Origin: Paranoxybacillus vitaminiphilus
GTDB lineage: Bacteria; Bacillota; Bacilli; Bacillales; Anoxybacillaceae
Assembly: GCF_003259935.1 (NCBI RefSeq)
Contig: NZ_QLMH01000001.1
Location: forward strand, 346,004 to 410,003
Direction: 5' to 3'
DNA: 64,000 bases
Both the position numbers and the translations under genes were made by a program. Within the stretch, counting starts at the first letter, position 1. Every line of letters begins with the position of its first letter. Below the pieces are notes generated by a model, which was not told where the DNA came from, made no database searches, and saw only the letters and a program-made list of their open reading frames with translations. This document shows positions 36,357 through 46,242 of the stretch, in pieces.

Positions 36357-37916
36357 ATGAGCATTGGTACAATCATCTCCGCTTTGCTTGCCTTAATCGT
36401 CGGTGCAGTTGTTGGCTTTTTTGTTCGTAAATCCATTGCCGAAGCAAAAATTGGCGGCGCGCAAGCGGCTGCAAACCAAATTATTGAAGAAGCGAAACGT
36501 GAAGCTGATGCGCTGAAAAAAGAAGCGCTGCTTGAAGCAAAGGATGAAATTCACAAACTTCGTACAGAGGCAGAACAAGAAATTCGTGATCGAAGAAGTG
36601 AGCTGCAAAAACAAGAAAACCGTTTATTACAAAAAGAAGAGAATCTTGATAGAAAGGAAGAGGCTCTTAATAAGCGTGAAGCACTTTTAGAGAAGAAAGA
36701 GGATTCTCTTAACGAAAGACAACAGCATATTGAACAGATGGAAAGCAAAGTGGAAGAACTTGTTGAGAAGGAGCAAGCAGAACTGGAGCGCATTTCTAGC
36801 TTATCGCGCGAAGAAGCAAGACAAATTATTTTAGAGCGTGTTGAAAAAGAGCTTTCACACGAAATTGCTTTAATGATTAAGGAAGCAGAAACGCGCGCGA
36901 AAGAAGAAGCAGATAAGAAGGCGAAAGAGATTTTATCTCTCGCGATACAACGTTGTGCTGCTGATCATGTAGCTGAAACAACCGTTTCAGTTGTCAACTT
37001 GCCGAACGATGAGATGAAAGGCCGCATCATTGGACGTGAAGGCCGCAACATCCGCACGCTCGAAACGTTAACAGGAATCGATCTCATTATTGATGATACC
37101 CCTGAAGCGGTCATTTTGTCTGGTTTTGATCCGATTCGCCGCGAAACAGCTAGACTTGCTTTAGATAAACTTGTTCAAGATGGACGTATTCATCCGGCTC
37201 GAATTGAAGAGATGGTCGAAAAAGCAAGACGTGAAGTGGATGAGCATATCCGTGAAGTCGGGGAGCAAACGACATTTGAAGTTGGTGTTCACGGGCTTCA
37301 TCCGGACCTCATAAAAATTTTAGGCCGTTTAAAATTTCGGACAAGCTACGGACAAAATGTTTTAAAGCATTCCATGGAAGTTGCGTTTTTAGCAGGATTA
37401 ATGGCTGCCGAGTTAGGCGAGGACGAAATGTTGGCAAGACGTGCCGGCTTGCTTCATGATATTGGAAAGGCGATTGACCATGAAGTAGAAGGAAGTCACG
37501 TTGAAATCGGAGTCGAATTGGCAACAAAATATAAAGAGCATCCGGTTGTGATTAATAGTATCGCTTCACATCATGGCGATACGGAACCAACGTCGGTTAT
37601 TGCTGTATTAGTTGCGGCGGCTGATGCACTATCAGCGGCACGGCCGGGAGCACGGAGCGAAACGTTAGAGAACTATATTCGCCGGCTTGAAAAGCTTGAA
37701 GAAATTGCTGAATCATATGAAGGGGTCGAAAAATCTTATGCGATTCAAGCGGGACGTGAAGTGCGCATTATGGTGAAACCTGATGCGATCGATGATTTAG
37801 AGGCGCATCGTCTGGCACGAGATATTCGTAAGCGCATTGAAGAAGAACTCGATTATCCTGGACATATTAAAATTACTGTTATCCGTGAAACGCGAGCGGT
37901 TGAGTATGCGAAATAA
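36357..37916 (+). CDS. rny: Ribonuclease Y
   Basis: A membrane-anchored endoribonuclease that initiates mRNA decay. The 519-residue product has an N-terminal membrane helix (about 4-24), a long charged coiled coil (about 30-205), a KH domain ([15 protein letters not shown], about 220-235), and an HD domain with [11 protein letters not shown] 36357 is preferred over GTG 36348, because GAGGAGGTG overlaps the latter. B. subtilis RNase Y is nearly the same length. Confidence 0.97.
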   Translation: MSIGTIISALLALIVGAVVGFFVRKSIAEAKIGGAQAAANQIIEEAKREADALKKEALLEAKDEIHKLRTEAEQEIRDRRSELQKQENRLLQKEENLDRKEEALNKREALLEKKEDSLNERQQHIEQMESKVEELVEKEQAELERISSLSREEARQIILERVEKELSHEIALMIKEAETRAKEEADKKAKEILSLAIQRCAADHVAETTVSVVNLPNDEMKGRIIGREGRNIRTLETLTGIDLIIDDTPEAVILSGFDPIRRETARLALDKLVQDGRIHPARIEEMVEKARREVDEHIREVGEQTTFEVGVHGLHPDLIKILGRLKFRTSYGQNVLKHSMEVAFLAGLMAAELGEDEMLARRAGLLHDIGKAIDHEVEGSHVEIGVELATKYKEHPVVINSIASHHGDTEPTSVIAVLVAAADALSAARPGARSETLENYIRRLEKLEEIAESYEGVEKSYAIQAGREVRIMVKPDAIDDLEAHRLARDIRKRIEEELDYPGHIKITVIRETRAVEYAK

Positions 37917-37944
37917 AGTGGCGATGCTGCCACTTTATTTTTTT
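37911..37944 (+). terminator. rny intrinsic terminator
   Basis: AAATAAAGTGGC and GCCACTTTATTT form a perfect 12-pair stem that includes the stop codon, followed by a T run. Confidence 0.92.
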
Positions 37945-38024
37945 GCTGAAGCATTGTCAAATACGGCGTTTTGTGCCAAACTGAGATACATAAGCGGAAA
38001 TTTGTGATTAGAAAGGGTCATAGG

Positions 38025-38819
38025 ATGAAACTGTTGTTTATTGGCGATGTAGTTGGCTCACCGGGAAGGAAAATGATCGAGCAATATCTCCCGAAATTAA
38101 AAGCAAAACATAAGCCGAATGTCATTATTATTAATGGAGAAAATGCGGCAGGAGGCAAAGGAATTACAGAGAAGATTTATCGCGGTTTTATTGAACTTGG
38201 AGCACATGCTGTCACACTTGGGAATCACGCATGGGACAATCGCGAAATTTTTGAATTTATTGAGGATGCAAAAGTATTGGTTCGTCCCGCTAATCTTCCG
38301 GTTGAAACACCTGGAAAAGGAATCGTTTACGTTCAAGTGGACGGTGTTGAAGTCGCCGTTATTAACTTGCAAGGAAGAACGTTTTTGCCGGCCATTGACT
38401 GTCCGTTTAAGAAAGCAGATGCTCTCATTGCCGAAGCTTCGCAGCGCACACCGGTTATTTTCGTCGATTTTCATGCGGAAGCAACGAGTGAAAAGCAAGC
38501 GATGGGTTGGTATTTAGATGGGCGTGTTTCGGCCGTTGTGGGCACGCATACGCATGTACAGACAGCAGATAACCGAATATTGCCAAAAGGAACGGCGTAT
38601 ATTACAGATGTTGGGATGACAGGACCGTATGATGGAATACTTGGGGTGGAACGTGAAGCCGTTTTGAAGAAATTTTTAACGGCTCTTCCCGTTCGTTTTG
38701 AAGTGACAGCAGGAAGAAGCCAACTCAATGGTGTCATTATAGATGTTGACTCGAAAAGCGGCCGGGCAAAAGCGATTGAACGAATCATGATTAATGATGA
38801 TCATCCATATTTCGAGTAA
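38025..38819 (+). CDS. ymdB: Metallophosphoesterase YmdB
   Basis: A phosphodiesterase of the YmdB family, active on 2',3'-cyclic nucleotides and affecting biofilm and sporulation gene expression in B. subtilis. The 264-residue product begins MKLLFIGDVVGSPGRKM with metal ligands in GDVVG, NGENAAGG, LGNHAWDN and GTHTHVQTAD. ATG 38025 is selected by the preceding AGAAAGG and family start; the frame extends to 37971 without support. Confidence 0.95.
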   Translation: MKLLFIGDVVGSPGRKMIEQYLPKLKAKHKPNVIIINGENAAGGKGITEKIYRGFIELGAHAVTLGNHAWDNREIFEFIEDAKVLVRPANLPVETPGKGIVYVQVDGVEVAVINLQGRTFLPAIDCPFKKADALIAEASQRTPVIFVDFHAEATSEKQAMGWYLDGRVSAVVGTHTHVQTADNRILPKGTAYITDVGMTGPYDGILGVEREAVLKKFLTALPVRFEVTAGRSQLNGVIIDVDSKSGRAKAIERIMINDDHPYFE

Positions 38820-38862
38820 TTTTCCTCCTATTAAGAATTTTTAAAAAATATTTTACGTTCAA

Positions 38863-38890
38863 GCAGGAATATTAGCAAAAAACGGGGAAT
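38863..38890 (+). promoter_or_regulatory. spoVS: Sigma-H promoter of spoVS
   Basis: GCAGGAATA (38863-38871), 12 bases, then GGGGAAT (38884-38890) match the sigma-H consensus RnAGGAwww-N11/12-RnnGAAT at every defined position. B. subtilis spoVS is sigma-H dependent. Confidence 0.8.
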
Positions 38891-38939
38891 ATAGTAACAA
38901 TGGAAATCAACCATTGTAGAACATAAGGAGGAACTAGGA

Positions 38940-39200
38940 ATGGAAATATTAAAAGTTTCAGCAAAGTCTAATCCTAATTCTGTAGCAGGTGCACTTGCCG
39001 GAGTATTGCGCGAAAGAGGCGCAGCCGAAATCCAGGCAATCGGCGCAGGTGCATTAAATCAAGCCGTTAAGGCAGTAGCGATTGCACGAGGATTTGTGGC
39101 ACCTAGTGGAGTTGACCTCATCTGTATTCCTGCGTTTACGGACATTCAAATTGATGGCGAAGAGCGTACAGCGATTAAATTAATCGTTGAGCCGCGCTAA
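38940..39200 (+). CDS. spoVS: Stage V sporulation protein S
   Basis: The 86-residue product is the highly conserved SpoVS (MEILKVSAKSNPNSVAGALA to TAIKLIVEPR), an Alba-like fold protein that affects septation and coat assembly. The start follows AAGGAGG. It is transcribed from a sigma-H promoter seen about 50 bases upstream. Confidence 0.98.
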   Translation: MEILKVSAKSNPNSVAGALAGVLRERGAAEIQAIGAGALNQAVKAVAIARGFVAPSGVDLICIPAFTDIQIDGEERTAIKLIVEPR

Positions 39201-39232
39201 TCGAACAATGATATGGGGAACTAAGAGGCTGA

Positions 39233-39336
39233 CCTGTGGCAAGTCAGACCCCGCAGCCGCAATTATCATGCTTGGGAAATGTATGATGTATTGTGTGTTG
39301 TGTGTGAGGTCAGACGCTTAGGGTCAGCCCCTTCTT
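39233..39336 (-). repeat. Dispersed palindromic repeat, long form, inverted copy (copy i)
   Basis: On the minus strand this reads GGGGCTGACCCTAAGCGTCT, then GACCTCACAC, and ends GGGGTCTGACTTGCC then GGTCAGCCTCTT. It is the only copy opposite to gene direction. On the plus strand it still ends CCCCTTCTTTTTT. Confidence 0.78.
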
Positions 39337-39360
39337 TTTTATTATGAGGGAGAGAGTACA

Positions 39361-40287
39361 ATGAAGCTGTTTGATGCGCATTGTGATGTATTGCTGAAGC
39401 TTTGGCTTGATCGTTCTTTATCGTTTTATGATGATCCATCGCTTCATGTTACTTGGAAATCACTGCAGCAGGCAAAAGGAAAAGTGCAATGTTTTGCGAT
39501 ATACATACCGGAAAGTGTCTATCCAGAATCGCGTTTTACCGTTGCGCTGGAAATGGTTGATCTTTTTTTTGAAGAAATCATTGGCAAATTTTCAAATATG
39601 AAATTTGTTCGTTCAAAAAGCGATATATCCTCATTAGGTGCAAATGAAATTGGCGCTATGCTAACATTGGAAGGATGTGACGCAATTGGAGAAAGCCTTG
39701 TCAAACTAAAAACACTGCTTCGTCTTGGCGTATCTTCTGTCGGTTTGACATGGAATCACGCTAATTCGGTAGCAGATGGAGCATGGGAAGAACGTGGAGC
39801 AGGGTTAAGCGATTTTGGAAAACAAGTTGTTCATACATTAAACGAAGCAAAATGTTGGGTTGATGTATCCCATTTGTCTAAAAAAGGTTTTTGGGATGCG
39901 ATCGAAATAGCTGATTATCCGATTGCTTCCCACTCTAATGCGTATGCACTCTGTGCCCATCCACGTAATTTGCGCGCTGAGCAAATTTGCGCCTTGATTA
40001 AAAAAAATGGTGTCATAGGCATTACGTTTGTGCCATCATTCGTAAGACAAGATCATCATCCTGCTACGATTGCAGATGTGCTGCGGCATCTTGATTACAT
40101 TTGCTCGCTCGGTGGTTCGCGTCACGTTGGATTCGGCTCTGATTTTGACGGTATCGATGAAACAGTTGTCGGATTAGAAAATTTTCAATGCTATGCAAAT
40201 CTGATTAATGAACTGCAAAAACATTATTCGGAAGCAGATGTCCAACGTTTTCTGTTCGATAATTTTTATGAACGTTTGCCGCGCTGA
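39361..40287 (+). CDS. Membrane dipeptidase (peptidase M19)
   Basis: The 308-residue zinc dipeptidase of the renal dipeptidase family. Metal ligands are visible in FDAHCD (His7, Asp9), LEGCD, DVSHLS, ASHSNA and GFGSDFDG. Substrates are dipeptides; family members may also take D-amino acids. The gene lies between spoVS and korA, a position seen in thermophilic Bacillaceae rather than B. subtilis. The start follows AGGGAGAG. Confidence 0.93.
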   Translation: MKLFDAHCDVLLKLWLDRSLSFYDDPSLHVTWKSLQQAKGKVQCFAIYIPESVYPESRFTVALEMVDLFFEEIIGKFSNMKFVRSKSDISSLGANEIGAMLTLEGCDAIGESLVKLKTLLRLGVSSVGLTWNHANSVADGAWEERGAGLSDFGKQVVHTLNEAKCWVDVSHLSKKGFWDAIEIADYPIASHSNAYALCAHPRNLRAEQICALIKKNGVIGITFVPSFVRQDHHPATIADVLRHLDYICSLGGSRHVGFGSDFDGIDETVVGLENFQCYANLINELQKHYSEADVQRFLFDNFYERLPR

Positions 40288-40336
40288 TGAAAAAACACTT
40301 ATTGCAAAAAAATGTTTAATATTTTTAGATAAAGGG

Positions 40337-40365
40337 TTGCATTTTTTTTTCGATAGGTCTAGAAT
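40337..40365 (+). promoter_or_regulatory. korAB promoter
   Basis: TTGCAT (40337-40342) and TAGAAT (40360-40365) are 17 bases apart in the 220-base gap before korA. Confidence 0.65.
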
Positions 40366-40508
40366 TAAAGCGTTTAGTATATTCCAATATGCTAAAATTT
40401 TTAGAATAAAATCACAAGTTTAAATTCTAGTGATTTCATCGGAAAAGTGCTAAACTTATAAACAAACAATATTTGCTACTACTGATGGATTTTAAAGGGG
40501 TGTAAGAA

Positions 40509-42245
40509 ATGATTAGTCAACTTTCATGGAAAGTTGGAGGACAACAAGGGGAAGGCATTGAAAGTACCGGTGAAATATTCTCCATTGCGTTAAACCGGTT
40601 AGGTTATTACTTATACGGATACCGCCATTTCTCTTCCCGTATTAAAGGCGGACATACAAACAATAAAATTCGTGTAAGTACAACGCAAGTTCGTTCCATT
40701 GCCGACGATCTTGATATATTGGTAGCTTTTGACCAAGAGACGATTGATTTTAACTTCCATGAGTTGCGCGATGGAGGTATTGTCATTGCCGATGCGAAGT
40801 TTAATCCGACTATTCCGGAAGGTACAAATGTGACTTTGTATGCGGTTCCATTTACAGATATTGCTACAAACTTAGGAACAGCATTAATGAAAAACATGGT
40901 GGCTGTCGGAGCTTCGAGCGCGGTGCTTGGCCTTGATATCAACGTATATCAAGAAGTGGTACAGGAAATTTTCGGTCGCAAAGGGCAGCAAGTGGTTGAG
41001 AAAAACATGGAAGCGATTCGCGCTGGCGCTGAGTTTATGAAAGAACAGCTTGGCGATAACATACAAACAATGAAACTTGAAAAAGCGGATGGCAAAAAGC
41101 GCATGTTCATGATTGGGAATGATGCGATCGCTTTAGGAGCCATTGCCGGTGGTGCCCGCTTTATGGCTGCATATCCAATTACTCCGGCATCTGAAATCAT
41201 GGAATACTTAATTAAAAAGCTTCCGGCATTAGGCGGCGCGGTCATTCAAACAGAAGACGAAATCGCGGCTTGTACGATGGCGATCGGTGCGAATTATGCC
41301 GGTGTGCGCGCACTAACCGCATCTGCCGGACCAGGTCTTTCATTAATGATGGAAGCGATCGGCCTTGCCGGTATTACTGAAACTCCGATTGTCATTGTCG
41401 ATACACAACGCGGCGGTCCAAGTACGGGATTGCCAACAAAACAAGAGCAATCTGACTTAATGGCCATGATTTACGGAACGCATGGCGAAATTCCGAAAAT
41501 TGTTATGGCGCCAAGTACAGTGCAAGAAGCGTTCTATGACATGGTCGAAGCGTTCAACCTTGCCGAGGAATACCAATGTCCTGTTATTGTTCTATCTGAC
41601 TTACAGCTCTCCTTAGGAAAGCAAACGGTAGAGCCGCTTGAATATGATAAAATTGAGATTCGCCGCGGTAAATTAGTGACAGGTGAATTACCGCCGCTTG
41701 AAAATAAAGAAAACTTCAAACGTTATGAAGTAACAGAAGACGGCATTTCTCCGCGTGTTCTGCCGGGTACGCCAAACGGTATCCATCACGTAACAGGTGT
41801 AGAGCATGCGGAAACGGGAAGACCGTCTGAAGTGGCGTCAAACCGCAAAGCGCAAATGGATAAACGTTTGCGTAAATTGAAAAATATTCAATTCAACACA
41901 CCAGTTCATAAAAACGTAAAACACGAAGAAGCCGATGTATTAATCGTGGGCTTTATCTCTACGCGCGGTGCCATTGAAGAAGCAATGGAACGTTTAGAGT
42001 TGGACGGCTTAAAAGTAAATCACGCGCATGTTCGTCTCATTCATCCGTTCCCAACGGACGAGATGTTGCCGTTAGTGCAATCAGCGAAGAAAGTGATCGT
42101 TGTTGAACAAAACGCAACAGGCCAGCTTGCTAACATTATTAAGATGAATGTTGGACATGCCGATAAAATTTCGAGCGTCTTAAAATATGACGGTAATCCG
42201 TTCTTGCCACACGAAGTTTATACAAAATGCAAGGAGTTGTTATAA
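40509..42245 (+). CDS. korA: 2-oxoacid:ferredoxin oxidoreductase subunit alpha (KorA, gamma-alpha fusion)
   Basis: The 578-residue chain fuses the gamma domain (about 1-185; KVGGQQGEGIESTGEIF) to the alpha pyrimidine-binding domain (from about 205; AYPITPASEIMEYL) and a transketolase-C-like end. With KorB it oxidatively decarboxylates a 2-oxoacid, most likely 2-oxoglutarate, passing electrons to ferredoxin. Assignment of the substrate is by family context only. The stop is two bases before the korB start. Confidence 0.93.
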   Translation: MISQLSWKVGGQQGEGIESTGEIFSIALNRLGYYLYGYRHFSSRIKGGHTNNKIRVSTTQVRSIADDLDILVAFDQETIDFNFHELRDGGIVIADAKFNPTIPEGTNVTLYAVPFTDIATNLGTALMKNMVAVGASSAVLGLDINVYQEVVQEIFGRKGQQVVEKNMEAIRAGAEFMKEQLGDNIQTMKLEKADGKKRMFMIGNDAIALGAIAGGARFMAAYPITPASEIMEYLIKKLPALGGAVIQTEDEIAACTMAIGANYAGVRALTASAGPGLSLMMEAIGLAGITETPIVIVDTQRGGPSTGLPTKQEQSDLMAMIYGTHGEIPKIVMAPSTVQEAFYDMVEAFNLAEEYQCPVIVLSDLQLSLGKQTVEPLEYDKIEIRRGKLVTGELPPLENKENFKRYEVTEDGISPRVLPGTPNGIHHVTGVEHAETGRPSEVASNRKAQMDKRLRKLKNIQFNTPVHKNVKHEEADVLIVGFISTRGAIEEAMERLELDGLKVNHAHVRLIHPFPTDEMLPLVQSAKKVIVVEQNATGQLANIIKMNVGHADKISSVLKYDGNPFLPHEVYTKCKELL

Positions 42246-42247
42246 AA

Positions 42248-43114
42248 ATGGCGACATTTAAAGATTTCCGTAATGACGTTAAACCGAACTGGTGTCCAGG
42301 TTGCGGTGACTTCTCTGTACAAGCAGCGATTCAGCGCGCAGCGGCTAACGTTGGTTTAGAGCCGCATCAATTGGCGATCATTTCAGGTATCGGCTGTTCC
42401 GGCCGTATTTCTGGTTACGTTCATTCGTACGGTTTTCACGGCATTCACGGTCGCGCTTTACCAATTGCGCAAGGGGTGAAGATGGCCAACCGCGATTTAA
42501 CCGTTATTGCTGCAGGCGGTGACGGTGACGGTTTTGCGATCGGTATGGGCCATACGATTCATGCGATTCGCCGTAACATTGATATTACTTATATTGTCAT
42601 GGACAATCAAATTTACGGCTTAACAAAAGGACAAACATCCCCGCGCAGTGACGTTGGCTTTAAAACAAAAAGCACGCCTCAAGGTTCAGTAGAGCCTGCA
42701 TTATCGATTATGGAAATGGTACTAAGCGCGGGTGCAACATTTGTGGCACAGAGCTTCTCAAGCGACTTGAAAGAATTGACATATTTAATTGAAGAAGGAA
42801 TCAAGCATAAAGGATTCTCTTTAATTAACGTATTCAGCCCGTGCGTCACATATAACAAAGTGAACACGTATGACTGGTTTAAAGAAAACCTCACTAGCCT
42901 CAGCACGATTGAAGGCTATGATCCATCAGACCGCATGATGGCGATGCAAACATTAATGAAACATAAAGGTCTTGTCACAGGACTTATTTATCAAAACAAA
43001 GAGCAAAAATCTTATCAAGACCTTATCCATGGATACAGCGAAACGCCGCTTGCTCATGCCGAGCTTCAATTAAGCAAAGAGAAATTTGACGAGCTTATCG
43101 CTGAATTCATGTAA
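42248..43114 (+). CDS. korB: 2-oxoacid:ferredoxin oxidoreductase subunit beta (KorB)
   Basis: The 288-residue TPP-binding subunit. It has the cluster-ligand motif WCPGCGDF (about residues 14-21), GIGCSGR, and the TPP/Mg block GGDGDGFAIGMGH with DNQIYGLTKGQ. ATG 42248 is used because AAGGAG lies upstream; the longer frame from 42227 is inside korA. It forms an operon with korA and ends at a strong terminator. Confidence 0.94.
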   Translation: MATFKDFRNDVKPNWCPGCGDFSVQAAIQRAAANVGLEPHQLAIISGIGCSGRISGYVHSYGFHGIHGRALPIAQGVKMANRDLTVIAAGGDGDGFAIGMGHTIHAIRRNIDITYIVMDNQIYGLTKGQTSPRSDVGFKTKSTPQGSVEPALSIMEMVLSAGATFVAQSFSSDLKELTYLIEEGIKHKGFSLINVFSPCVTYNKVNTYDWFKENLTSLSTIEGYDPSDRMMAMQTLMKHKGLVTGLIYQNKEQKSYQDLIHGYSETPLAHAELQLSKEKFDELIAEFM

Positions 43115-43120
43115 TGGAAA

Positions 43121-43165
43121 AAAACAACTCTCAGACAGGACTTGCCTGTTTGAGAGTTGTTTTGT
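43121..43165 (+). terminator. korAB terminator
   Basis: AAAACAACTCTCA and TGAGAGTTGTTTT form the stem, extended by ACAGG/CCTGT, followed by T-rich sequence. Confidence 0.9.
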
Positions 43166-43250
43166 TAATATAAAAAGTTGCGGAAAAATAAATTCCGCAT
43201 GAGCATATCATTGTACAGTTATGAAAAATTAGTGAAGATGGCCATTTCTA

Positions 43251-43279
43251 TTGTTTAAAATGGCCTATAATTATATACT
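43251..43279 (+). promoter_or_regulatory. miaB promoter with overlapping palindrome
   Basis: TTGTTT (43251-43256) and TATACT (43274-43279) are 17 bases apart. An inverted repeat GGCCATTT...AAATGGCC (about 43240-43265) straddles the -35 region and could be an operator. Confidence 0.5.
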
Positions 43280-43334
43280 ATGATAATGTGTATATGAATA
43301 TGCACTTTTACGTTTTGAAAGAAAGGAGATCTTT

Positions 43335-44924
43335 ATGAACGAAAAACAACGTCTAGAACAAACAGGTCAAATTAAAACGGCAGATTATCCAGCGGACAAA
43401 AAATCCGTTCTGGATGCACAGGAAAATTTAAATCGTCTCAAACAAAAAACAAGCAAAGATTATGAGAAATATTTTTCAACGGTCTTTATCCCGCCGAATT
43501 TAAAGGAAGCCAAAAAACGCGGAAAAGAAGAAGTGAAATATCATAAAGATTTCTCGATTCCGGAAGAGTTGAAAGGGATGGGAATCGGCCGCAAGTTCTA
43601 CATCCGCACGTACGGCTGTCAAATGAACGAGCATGATACGGAAGTCATGGCAGGTATTTTCATGGCGTTAGGTTATGAGCCGACAGACCGTCCTGAAGAT
43701 GCGAATGTCATTCTTTTGAACACATGTGCGATTCGCGAAAACGCCGAAAACAAAGTGTTTGGCGAAATCGGTCACTTAAAGCCGCTTAAGCAAAAAAATC
43801 CTGACCTTTTACTTGGCGTTTGCGGCTGTATGTCCCAAGAAGAATCAGTCGTCAACAAAATTTTAAAACAGTTCCAATATGTCGACATGATTTTTGGTAC
43901 GCATAACATTCACCGCTTACCTTACATTTTAAAAGAAGCGTACATGTCCAAAGAAATGGTTGTTGAAGTATGGTCCAAAGAAGGGGACGTTATCGAAAAC
44001 CTTCCGAAAGTACGCAAAGGCAACATTAAAGCATGGGTCAACATTATGTACGGCTGTGACAAATTCTGTACGTACTGTATCGTCCCTTATACGCGCGGGA
44101 AAGAACGCAGCCGCCGTCCGGAAGATATTATTCAAGAAGTGCGCCATTTAGCAGCGCAAGGCTATAAAGAAATTACCCTTCTTGGTCAAAACGTAAACGC
44201 CTACGGTAAAGACTTTACCGACATGAAATACGGACTTGGCGACTTAATGGATGAACTTCGCAAAATTGACATTCCGCGCATTCGCTTCACGACAAGCCAT
44301 CCGCGCGACTTTGACGACCGTTTAATCGAAGTGTTGGCAAAACGCGGAAATCTTGTGGAGCACATTCACTTGCCAGTACAATCTGGAAGCACAGAAATTT
44401 TAAAATTAATGGCTCGCAAATATACGCGTGAGCAATATTTAGAACTTGTCCGCAAAATTAAAGCAGCGATTCCGGATGTTGCCTTAACAACGGACATTAT
44501 TGTCGGCTTCCCGAACGAAACAGAGGAACAATTTGAAGAAACGTTATCATTGTATCGTGAAGTTGAGTTTGATTCTGCGTACACGTTCATCTACTCACCG
44601 CGTGAAGGTACACCAGCGGCGAAAATGGTGGACAATGTGCCGATGGAAGTGAAAAAAGAGCGTCTGCAGCGCTTAAACGCGCTTGTAAACGAAATTTCTG
44701 CGAAAAAATTGAAGGAATATGAAGGTAAGATTGTCGAAGTATTAGTAGAAGGCGAAAGCAAAAACAACCCAGACGTACTTGCCGGCTACACTCGTAAAAA
44801 TAAACTTGTTAACTTTACAGGTCCAAAATCAGCGATTGGCAAGCTTGTAAAGGTACGCATCACCGAAGCAAAAACATGGACATTAAACGGAGAAATGGTA
44901 GAAGAAGCGATTGAGGTGAAATAG
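43335..44924 (+). CDS. miaB: tRNA-2-methylthio-N6-dimethylallyladenosine synthase
   Basis: A radical SAM methylthiotransferase acting on A37 of tRNAs. The 529-residue product has an N-terminal UPF0004 domain (YGCQMNEHD..., [15 protein letters not shown]), the radical SAM motif CDKFCTYC (Cys241, 245, 248) and a C-terminal TRAM domain. An extra roughly 70-residue N-terminal extension is typical of Bacillus MiaB (YmcB). Followed by ymcA after one base. Confidence 0.96.
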   Translation: MNEKQRLEQTGQIKTADYPADKKSVLDAQENLNRLKQKTSKDYEKYFSTVFIPPNLKEAKKRGKEEVKYHKDFSIPEELKGMGIGRKFYIRTYGCQMNEHDTEVMAGIFMALGYEPTDRPEDANVILLNTCAIRENAENKVFGEIGHLKPLKQKNPDLLLGVCGCMSQEESVVNKILKQFQYVDMIFGTHNIHRLPYILKEAYMSKEMVVEVWSKEGDVIENLPKVRKGNIKAWVNIMYGCDKFCTYCIVPYTRGKERSRRPEDIIQEVRHLAAQGYKEITLLGQNVNAYGKDFTDMKYGLGDLMDELRKIDIPRIRFTTSHPRDFDDRLIEVLAKRGNLVEHIHLPVQSGSTEILKLMARKYTREQYLELVRKIKAAIPDVALTTDIIVGFPNETEEQFEETLSLYREVEFDSAYTFIYSPREGTPAAKMVDNVPMEVKKERLQRLNALVNEISAKKLKEYEGKIVEVLVEGESKNNPDVLAGYTRKNKLVNFTGPKSAIGKLVKVRITEAKTWTLNGEMVEEAIEVK

Positions 44925-44925
44925 G

Positions 44926-45357
44926 ATGGCGAAATATACAAAAGACGATATTGTTGCTCGCGCGAAAGAATTGGCAAAAATGATTGCGGAAACAGAAGAA
45001 GTTGACTTTTTTAAAAAAGCGGAAGAAAAAATTAATCAAAACGAAAAAGTACGCAGCATGATTAACAAAATTAAATCTTTGCAAAAGCAGGCTGTGAACC
45101 TCCAGCATTACGGCAAACATGAAGCATTAAAGAAAGTAGAAGCAGAAATTGATGAAATTTACGAAGAACTTTCGCAAATCCCGATTGTGGAAGAATTTAA
45201 GCAATCACAAATCGAAGTGAACGATTTACTGCAATTAGTCGCTTCTACCATTTCGAAAACCGTAACGGATGAAATTATTACTTCCACAGGCGGCGACTTA
45301 TTGCGCGGGGAAACAGGCTCACAGATGAAAAACGGCCATTGCAATAGCTGCCATTAA
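44926..45357 (+). CDS. ricA: RicA (YmcA), RicAFT complex subunit
   Basis: The 143-residue helical protein is a subunit of the RicA-RicF-RicT complex, which carries iron-sulfur clusters and stimulates RNase Y processing, competence, biofilm and sporulation. The conserved C-terminal Cys pair is seen in the ending CNSCH. Located one base after miaB, as in B. subtilis. Confidence 0.95.
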   Translation: MAKYTKDDIVARAKELAKMIAETEEVDFFKKAEEKINQNEKVRSMINKIKSLQKQAVNLQHYGKHEALKKVEAEIDEIYEELSQIPIVEEFKQSQIEVNDLLQLVASTISKTVTDEIITSTGGDLLRGETGSQMKNGHCNSCH

Positions 45358-45367
45358 AGGGGAAGAG

Positions 45368-45401
45368 AAAGACGTCTCTTGCAAAGAGGCGTCTTTTTTT
45401 T
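45368..45401 (+). terminator. miaB-ricA terminator
   Basis: AAAGACGTCTCTT pairs with AAGAGGCGTCTTT, then a T run. Confidence 0.92.
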
Positions 45402-45564
45402 GTGCATATAATGAGTCAGTTTAGCCTAACATGGAACAGTCCAGAAGTAGACGAATAAATTTATGGAAGAAGAATAGATATAAAAATAGAGAAAGCTGCT
45501 TCCAAGGAAGACTTCTGATATTATTCAATGATGGCACTTAGTTGCGAGTTATATTAAAAAATAG

Positions 45565-45593
45565 TCACATATTTAGGCAAACCCGCATACAAT
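45565..45593 (+). promoter_or_regulatory. cotE promoter 1 (sigma-E type)
   Basis: TCACATA, 14 bases, then CATACAAT. The -10 is a perfect sigma-E element and the -35 has one mismatch. Confidence 0.7.
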
Positions 45594-45624
45594 GAACTAT
45601 ACGGAATTATTCATAAATTTATGT

Positions 45625-45653
45625 GCACATTAGGCGGATAACCAGCATACGAT
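45625..45653 (+). promoter_or_regulatory. cotE promoter 2 (sigma-E/sigma-K type)
   Basis: GCACATT, 14 bases, then CATACGAT, lying exactly 60 bases after the first. B. subtilis cotE likewise has two promoters, used by sigma-E and sigma-K. Confidence 0.6.
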
Positions 45654-45687
45654 GAAATGAAGATTCATTTGAGGAGGGTTTGCTCAT

Positions 45688-46242
45688 ATGTCTGAACAGA
45701 GAGAATACAGAGAAATTATTACAAAGGCGGTTGTTGCTAAAGGACGCAAATTTACGCAGTCAACGCATACCGTTTCTGCGCAGCATCGGCCAACGAGCAT
45801 TTTAGGCTGTTGGATTATTAATCATCGTTATGATGCAAAGAAACATGATCGCACTGTAGAAATTCATGGTCAATACGATATTAATGTTTGGTATTCGTAT
45901 AGCGACAACACAAAAACAGAAGTTGTAACGGAAACGGTTGCTTATACAGATGTGGTGAGATTAAAATATCGCGATGATAATATTATTAGTGACGATCAAG
46001 AAGTCATTGCCCGCGTCATTCAGCAGCCGAATTGTTTAGAATGCACCATATCGCCAAATGGCAACAAAATTGTTGTTCAAGTAGAAAGAGAGTTTGTTGC
46101 CGAAGTCATTGGTGAAACAAAAGTATGGGTTACTGTCAATCCACATGCAAGTGGTGATGATGATCATGACTTTGATTACGAGGTTGACGATGAGGAATTT
46201 GAAGATTTAACTTCAGATTTGCTGCTTGGTGATGAAGAATAA
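45688..46242 (+). CDS. cotE: Outer spore coat morphogenetic protein CotE
   Basis: Directs assembly of the outer coat around the forespore. The 184-residue product matches CotE along its length ([20 protein letters not shown] start, [14 protein letters not shown]) and ends in the typical acidic tail ([19 protein letters not shown]). Two tandem mother-cell promoters precede it. The stop codon forms the start of repeat copy j. Confidence 0.97.
   Translation: MSEQREYREIITKAVVAKGRKFTQSTHTVSAQHRPTSILGCWIINHRYDAKKHDRTVEIHGQYDINVWYSYSDNTKTEVVTETVAYTDVVRLKYRDDNIISDDQEVIARVIQQPNCLECTISPNGNKIVVQVEREFVAEVIGETKVWVTVNPHASGDDDHDFDYEVDDEEFEDLTSDLLLGDEE

Noticed and set aside
36551-36793. Serine/leucine-rich antisense frame in rny
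   Set aside because: It arises from the coiled-coil coding of RNase Y read backwards.
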